Positions 5,638 to 8,672 of a stretch of 8,672 nt of DNA are shown one piece after another. Numbering within the stretch: the first letter of the stretch is position 1; each line of letters begins with the position of its first letter. The notes under the pieces are model-generated. The model was given only the letters and a program-made list of their open reading frames with translations. It made no database searches and was not told where the DNA came from. Both the position numbers and the translations under genes were made by a program. Origin of the DNA: Thiohalospira sp051745535 (GTDB taxonomy: Bacteria; Pseudomonadota; Gammaproteobacteria; Thiohalospirales; Thiohalospiraceae); contig JBNJED010000062.1 in NCBI GenBank assembly GCA_051745535.1, positions 1 through 8,672 of the forward strand, in the 5' to 3' direction.

Positions 5638-6957
5638 TCAGCGCTCGAACAGCGCCATGGCCTCGGCGTGGGCGGTGTGGGGGAACATGTCCACCACCCC
5701 GGCCCGCGCGAGGCGGAAGCCGTATTCCGCCAGATCGCCCGCATCCCGGGCCAGGGTGGCCGGGTTGCAGGAGACGTAGGCGATGCGCGAGGCGCCACTG
5801 GCGGCGGCGTGGTGGACCGCCGCCCGCGCCCCGGCCCGCGCCGGATCCAGGACCACGGCATCATACGCCCCACCCCACTCGGGCTCGGCCGCCGGGTGGT
5901 CCAGGTCGTCCACCAGGAAGCGGCAGCGCTCGCCCAGGCCGTTGGCCTCGGCGTTGGCGCGGGCCCGCTCCACCAGGCTCGGCGCTCCCTCCACGCCGGT
6001 CACCTGCGCGCCGCGGCTGGCCAGGGGCAGGCTGAAGTTGCCCAGGCCGCAGAAGAGGTCCAGTACCTGTTCCCCCGGTTGCGGGTCCAGCAGCTCCACC
6101 ACGCGCGCCACCAGGTCGCGGTTGATGGCGGCGTTGATCTGGATGAAGTCGGTGGGGGCGAAGGCCAGCTCCACGCCGAAGGCGGGGTGGGCGTAGCGCA
6201 GGTCCACACCCCCCTCCGGCCAGAGGGGATGGGCCGTGGACTCGTCCCCCGGCTGGAGGTGGATCCCCAGCCCGGTCGCCCGGCCGAATTCGGTGAGCCG
6301 CTCGGCGTCCCCCGGACCCAGCGGGTCCAGGTGGCGGATGACCAGGGTGCCGGCCTCGTCGCCCAGGGCGATCTCCACCTGGGGCACCCGCTCGGCGATG
6401 GTCAGGCCGTCGATGGTCCGTGCCAGTTCCGGGATGTGCTCGCCGATGCGCGGGTCCAGGATGTCGCAGCGCTGGGTATCCACCACGTAGCCGGTGCCGC
6501 GCTCGCGAAAGCCCACCAGGACGCCGCCCTTCTGCGGCACCCGCTTGGCCCCCAGCCGCGCCCGGCGACGGTAGCCCCAGAGCGGCCCGGTGAGCGGCGG
6601 CTCCTGCACCTCGGGGACGACCCCGCCCAGCCGCTCCAGCTGGTCCATGAGCCCCTCGGCCTTGAAGCGGACCTGGGCCGCCGCGTCCATGTGCTGGAGG
6701 CTGCAGCCGCCGCAGACACCGAAATGGGGACAGGGCGCCTCCACCCGGTCGGCCGCCGCCTCCAGGACCTCCTCGACCCGGCCGGCATCGTGGTTGCGCC
6801 GGCGATCGGTATAGCGGAAGCGGACCCGCTCGCCGGGCAGCGCCCCGTCGACAAAGGTGACCTTGCCCTCGATGCGAGCGATGCCGCGCCCCTCGTGGGA
6901 GAGGGACTCGATGGTGGTCTCCACCGACTCCGCCGGCAGGCGCTTGCGGCGCGCCAT
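5638..6957 (-). CDS. rlmD: 23S rRNA (uracil-C5)-methyltransferase RlmD (RumA type)
   Basis: The 439-residue enzyme makes 5-methyluridine in 23S rRNA (U1939 in E. coli) with S-adenosylmethionine. Domains in order: an N-terminal TRAM RNA-binding domain (about 8-66, with HEGRGIARIEGKVTFVDGAL), iron-sulfur ligands CPHFGVCGGC (C76, C82, C85) and C164, then the methyltransferase domain with SAM motif DLFCGLGNFSLPLA (300-313), DPARAG (371-376), the nucleophile in VSCNPATLARD (C397) and the C-terminal general base in HAEAMALFER (E432). The four cysteines and length match E. coli RlmD and separate it from RlmC and TrmA. The ATG at 6957 follows the exonuclease stop by 1 nt, with GGAGGG in the end of that gene as ribosome-binding site. 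The relA gene often found next to rlmD in gammaproteobacteria is not here. Confidence 0.94.
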   Translation of the reverse strand: MARRKRLPAESVETTIESLSHEGRGIARIEGKVTFVDGALPGERVRFRYTDRRRNHDAGRVEEVLEAAADRVEAPCPHFGVCGGCSLQHMDAAAQVRFKAEGLMDQLERLGGVVPEVQEPPLTGPLWGYRRRARLGAKRVPQKGGVLVGFRERGTGYVVDTQRCDILDPRIGEHIPELARTIDGLTIAERVPQVEIALGDEAGTLVIRHLDPLGPGDAERLTEFGRATGLGIHLQPGDESTAHPLWPEGGVDLRYAHPAFGVELAFAPTDFIQINAAINRDLVARVVELLDPQPGEQVLDLFCGLGNFSLPLASRGAQVTGVEGAPSLVERARANAEANGLGERCRFLVDDLDHPAAEPEWGGAYDAVVLDPARAGARAAVHHAAASGASRIAYVSCNPATLARDAGDLAEYGFRLARAGVVDMFPHTAHAEAMALFER

Positions 6958-6958
6958 G

Positions 6959-7741
6959 TCAGCCCTCCCCCCGCCAGGCGTGGAGGAATTCGGCCAGGTG
7001 GGGGCGGCCGTCCTCGGCGAGCATGGCCGCCAGCCGGTCCTGCTCCCGCTGGAGCATGGGCCCGTCCAGCTGCCCGGTGAAGTGCTGGAAGCCGAGATAG
7101 ACCAGATAGGTATTCAGGACGTCGGTCTCGCAGTAGGCGCGGATCCCCTCGATATCCCCCTGCTGGAAGGCGGGCCAGACCTTGCTGCCGTCCATGCCCA
7201 TCTTGCCGGGGAAGCCCATGAGGGTCGCCATCTCGTCCAGCGGCGCGTTGGCGCGCGGCTGATAGCCCGAGAGGACGTCCATGAGGTCGGTATGGCGCCA
7301 GTGGAAACGGCCCAGGTAGTTGTTGAAGCGGTGCTCGTTGTACTGGTCCCCGGTGTCCCAGTAGCTCGACGCCTGGATGCCGTGGAGCAGCCCCCGGTAG
7401 TGGAGCACCGGCAGGTCGAAGCCGCCGCCGTTCCAGGAGACCAGGGTCGGGTGGTAGTGGTCGATGCCGCGGAAGAACTGGTCCAGCAGCACCGCCTCGC
7501 CGTCCCCCGGCTCCCCCAGGGAGCGGACCTTGAGGGTGTCGGCGCCGTCACGCAGGACGATGCTGATGGCCACCACCCTGTGGAGGTGGTGGCGGAGGAA
7601 GTCGGAGCCGGTGGCCTGGCGCCGGCGCTGGAAGAGCAGCTCGGCCACCTCGCCGTCGGTGAGCTCGTCGCCGAGGCCGAGCAGCCGACGGGCGCCGTCC
7701 GTGTCCGGGACGGTCTCGATGTCGAAGATCAGGGTATTCAT
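6959..7741 (-). CDS. DEDDy 3'-5' exonuclease of the PolB-exonuclease-like family
   Basis: The 260-residue protein has the DnaQ-like exonuclease core. Motif I is FDIETVPD (D7, E9), motif II is SWNGGGFDLPVL (D109), and motif III YCETD is the YxxxD form (Y203, D207), so it is a DEDDy enzyme. The sequence fits the stand-alone predicted exonuclease family related to the editing domain of DNA polymerase B (Pfam DNA_pol_B_exo2 type). It probably degrades single-stranded or mismatched 3' ends of DNA or RNA, but the substrate is not known. I start at ATG 7741, because motif I begins at residue 5; the 38 residues upstream belong to a frame overlapping cysM and look non-native. The start follows the cysM stop by 1 nt with little ribosome-binding site, suggesting re-initiation by terminating ribosomes. 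Confidence 0.88.
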   Translation of the reverse strand: MNTLIFDIETVPDTDGARRLLGLGDELTDGEVAELLFQRRRQATGSDFLRHHLHRVVAISIVLRDGADTLKVRSLGEPGDGEAVLLDQFFRGIDHYHPTLVSWNGGGFDLPVLHYRGLLHGIQASSYWDTGDQYNEHRFNNYLGRFHWRHTDLMDVLSGYQPRANAPLDEMATLMGFPGKMGMDGSKVWPAFQQGDIEGIRAYCETDVLNTYLVYLGFQHFTGQLDGPMLQREQDRLAAMLAEDGRPHLAEFLHAWRGEG

Positions 7742-7742
7742 G

Positions 7743-8630
7743 TCAGCCGGGGTAGACGCCGGTGGAGAGGTAGCGGTCACCCCGGTCGCAGATGATGGCG
7801 ACCACCGTCGCCCCGTCCACCGCCCGCGCCTGGCGCAGGGCGGCGGCCACGGCACCGCCGGAGGAGACCCCGGCGAAGATCCCCTCCCGGGCCGCCAGGG
7901 CGCGCATGGTCTCCTCGGCCTCCTGCTGGCCCACCTCCAGGGTATGGTCCACGCGGGCCGCCTCGAAGATGGAAGGCAGATACTCCGGCGGCCAGCGCCG
8001 GATCCCCGGGATCGCCGCCCCCTCCGCCGGCTGTACGCCGACGATGGAGACGGCCGGCTTCACCTCCTTGAGGTAGCGGGAGGTCCCCATGATGGTACCG
8101 GTGGTCCCCATGGCGCTGACGAAGTGGGTCACCTCACCGCCGGTATCGCGCCAGATCTCCGGGCCGGTCCCCTCGTAATGGGCGCGGGGGTTGTCGGGGT
8201 TGGCGAACTGGTCCAGGACGAAGCCCTCGCCGGCCGCGCCCATGGCGGCGGCCCGGTCCCGTGCCCCCTCCATGCCCTCCTCCCGGGTCACCGAGATGAT
8301 CTCGGCCCCGTAGGCGCGCATGGCGGCCCGGCGCTCCTCGGACATGTTCTCCGGCATGAGGAGGACCATGCGATAGCCCTTGATGGCCGCCGCCATGGCC
8401 AGGGCGATGCCGGTATTGCCGGAGGTTGCCTCCACCAGGGTATCGCCAGGCCGGATCTCGCCGCGCGCCTCCGCCCCCTGGATCATGGCCATGGCCGGCC
8501 GATCCTTGACCGAACCGGCCGGGTTGTTGCCCTCCAGCTTCACCAGTACCGTGCTATTGGTGTCATTGAGCCGCTGGAGGCGGACCAGGGGCGTATTGCC
8601 GACGCAGGCTTCGATGGTTGGTAATTGCAT
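7743..8630 (-). CDS. cysM: Cysteine synthase B (O-acetylserine sulfhydrylase CysM)
   Basis: The 295-residue PLP enzyme makes cysteine (or S-sulfocysteine from thiosulfate) from O-acetylserine. The PLP lysine is in NPAGSVKDRPA (K42), the substrate loop is EATSGNTGIALAM (67-79), the phosphate-binding loop is GTTGT (175-179), and the C-terminus has GVSSGGAV (254-261) and ICDRGDRYLSTGV (280-292). IPGIRRWPPEYLP (207-219) is diagnostic of CysM as opposed to CysK, and the protein follows E. coli CysM almost throughout. The ATG at 8630 is the only sensible start: a TAG stop lies in frame 9 nt upstream and the family begins there. No ribosome-binding site precedes it, and the predicted transcription start falls on the A of ATG. 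It heads the operon with the exonuclease and rlmD. Confidence 0.95.
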   Translation of the reverse strand: MQLPTIEACVGNTPLVRLQRLNDTNSTVLVKLEGNNPAGSVKDRPAMAMIQGAEARGEIRPGDTLVEATSGNTGIALAMAAAIKGYRMVLLMPENMSEERRAAMRAYGAEIISVTREEGMEGARDRAAAMGAAGEGFVLDQFANPDNPRAHYEGTGPEIWRDTGGEVTHFVSAMGTTGTIMGTSRYLKEVKPAVSIVGVQPAEGAAIPGIRRWPPEYLPSIFEAARVDHTLEVGQQEAEETMRALAAREGIFAGVSSGGAVAAALRQARAVDGATVVAIICDRGDRYLSTGVYPG

Positions 8631-8636
8631 GCCGGC

Positions 8637-8664
8637 ATTCTAGCGCCCCGCCCCGGCGCGGCAA
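8637..8664 (-). promoter_or_regulatory. Probable sigma70 promoter of the cysM operon, predicting a leaderless mRNA
   Basis: On the minus strand TTGCCG (8664-8659) and TAGAAT (8642-8637) are spaced by 16 nt. The -10 box ends 6 nt before the ATG (8630), so the usual start distance puts +1 on the first base of the start codon. The T-A-G of the -10 box is also an in-frame stop, which excludes an upstream start. The 42 nt upstream of the gene show no Shine-Dalgarno sequence. The search was limited by the window edge at 8672. Confidence 0.6.
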
Positions 8665-8672
8665 AGGCTCGT

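Noticed and set aside
5565..5873. N-terminal extension of the barrel protein to 5873
   Set aside because: The extra 103 residues are Pro/Arg/Trp-rich, overlap the rlmD coding end, and would bury the signal peptide; AAGGAG before ATG 5564 supports the shorter form.
4173..6035. Plus-strand open frame of 620 codons opposite the barrel gene
   Set aside because: The minus-strand gene has a signal peptide, ribosome-binding site and ordered domains; the plus-strand frame ends in long Pro/Arg runs and lacks any start signal.
5452..7080. Plus-strand open frame of 542 codons opposite rlmD
   Set aside because: It is antisense to a complete rlmD with all catalytic residues; the translation is Gly/Val/His/Arg-rich without family signature.
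7742..7855. N-terminal extension of the exonuclease to 7855
   Set aside because: It lies inside cysM in another frame and precedes exonuclease motif I, which normally begins within the first ten residues.

Overview
The window is a densely packed, high-GC (about two thirds G+C by eye) bacterial chromosome segment. Every supported gene lies on the minus strand, so transcription runs from the right end to the left. Gene content and protein similarity point to a gammaproteobacterium: a CysM very close to the enterobacterial enzyme, an Hpt of the pseudomonad type, NagZ, RlmD and RssA. A stand-alone DsrE-like protein and rather acidic proteins would fit a halophilic or sulfur-oxidising member of the Chromatiales/Ectothiorhodospiraceae, but that placement is inference.

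Layout in transcription order. (1) At 8642-5638, a likely promoter whose predicted start site falls on the cysM start codon drives cysM (O-acetylserine sulfhydrylase B), a DEDDy 3'-5' exonuclease and rlmD (23S rRNA m5U methyltransferase). The three genes are joined by identical TGACATG junctions. (2) After a 73-bp gap holding a strong hairpin, 5564-1277 carries an envelope-related run: an exported protein with a predicted outer-membrane barrel, a coiled coil and a C-terminal LytR_C-like domain; a CYTH triphosphate tunnel enzyme; a YkuD L,D-transpeptidase-fold protein without a signal peptide; nagZ; and an RssA-type patatin phospholipase. These overlap or nearly abut, so they are probably translationally coupled. 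(3) At 1276-1035, a non-coding stretch holds a 98-bp palindromic element with 23-bp perfect arms, then a near-consensus sigma70 promoter. (4) At 1034-1, that promoter reads into a DsrE-family protein, hpt, and the start of a methylthioinosine/methylthioadenosine phosphorylase gene cut by the window edge.

How the genes fit together: the last operon looks like a short salvage route in which the phosphorylase releases a purine base from a methylthio-nucleoside and Hpt converts hypoxanthine to IMP. NagZ recycles peptidoglycan fragments in the cytosol, and its close coupling to a leaderless YkuD protein suggests that protein also acts on muropeptides or related substrates in the cytosol. The most unusual object is the barrel/coiled-coil/LytR_C protein at 4233-5564, whose architecture recalls OmpA-like envelope tethers but with a different periplasmic domain. 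No CRISPR array, transposase, tRNA or rRNA gene was seen.
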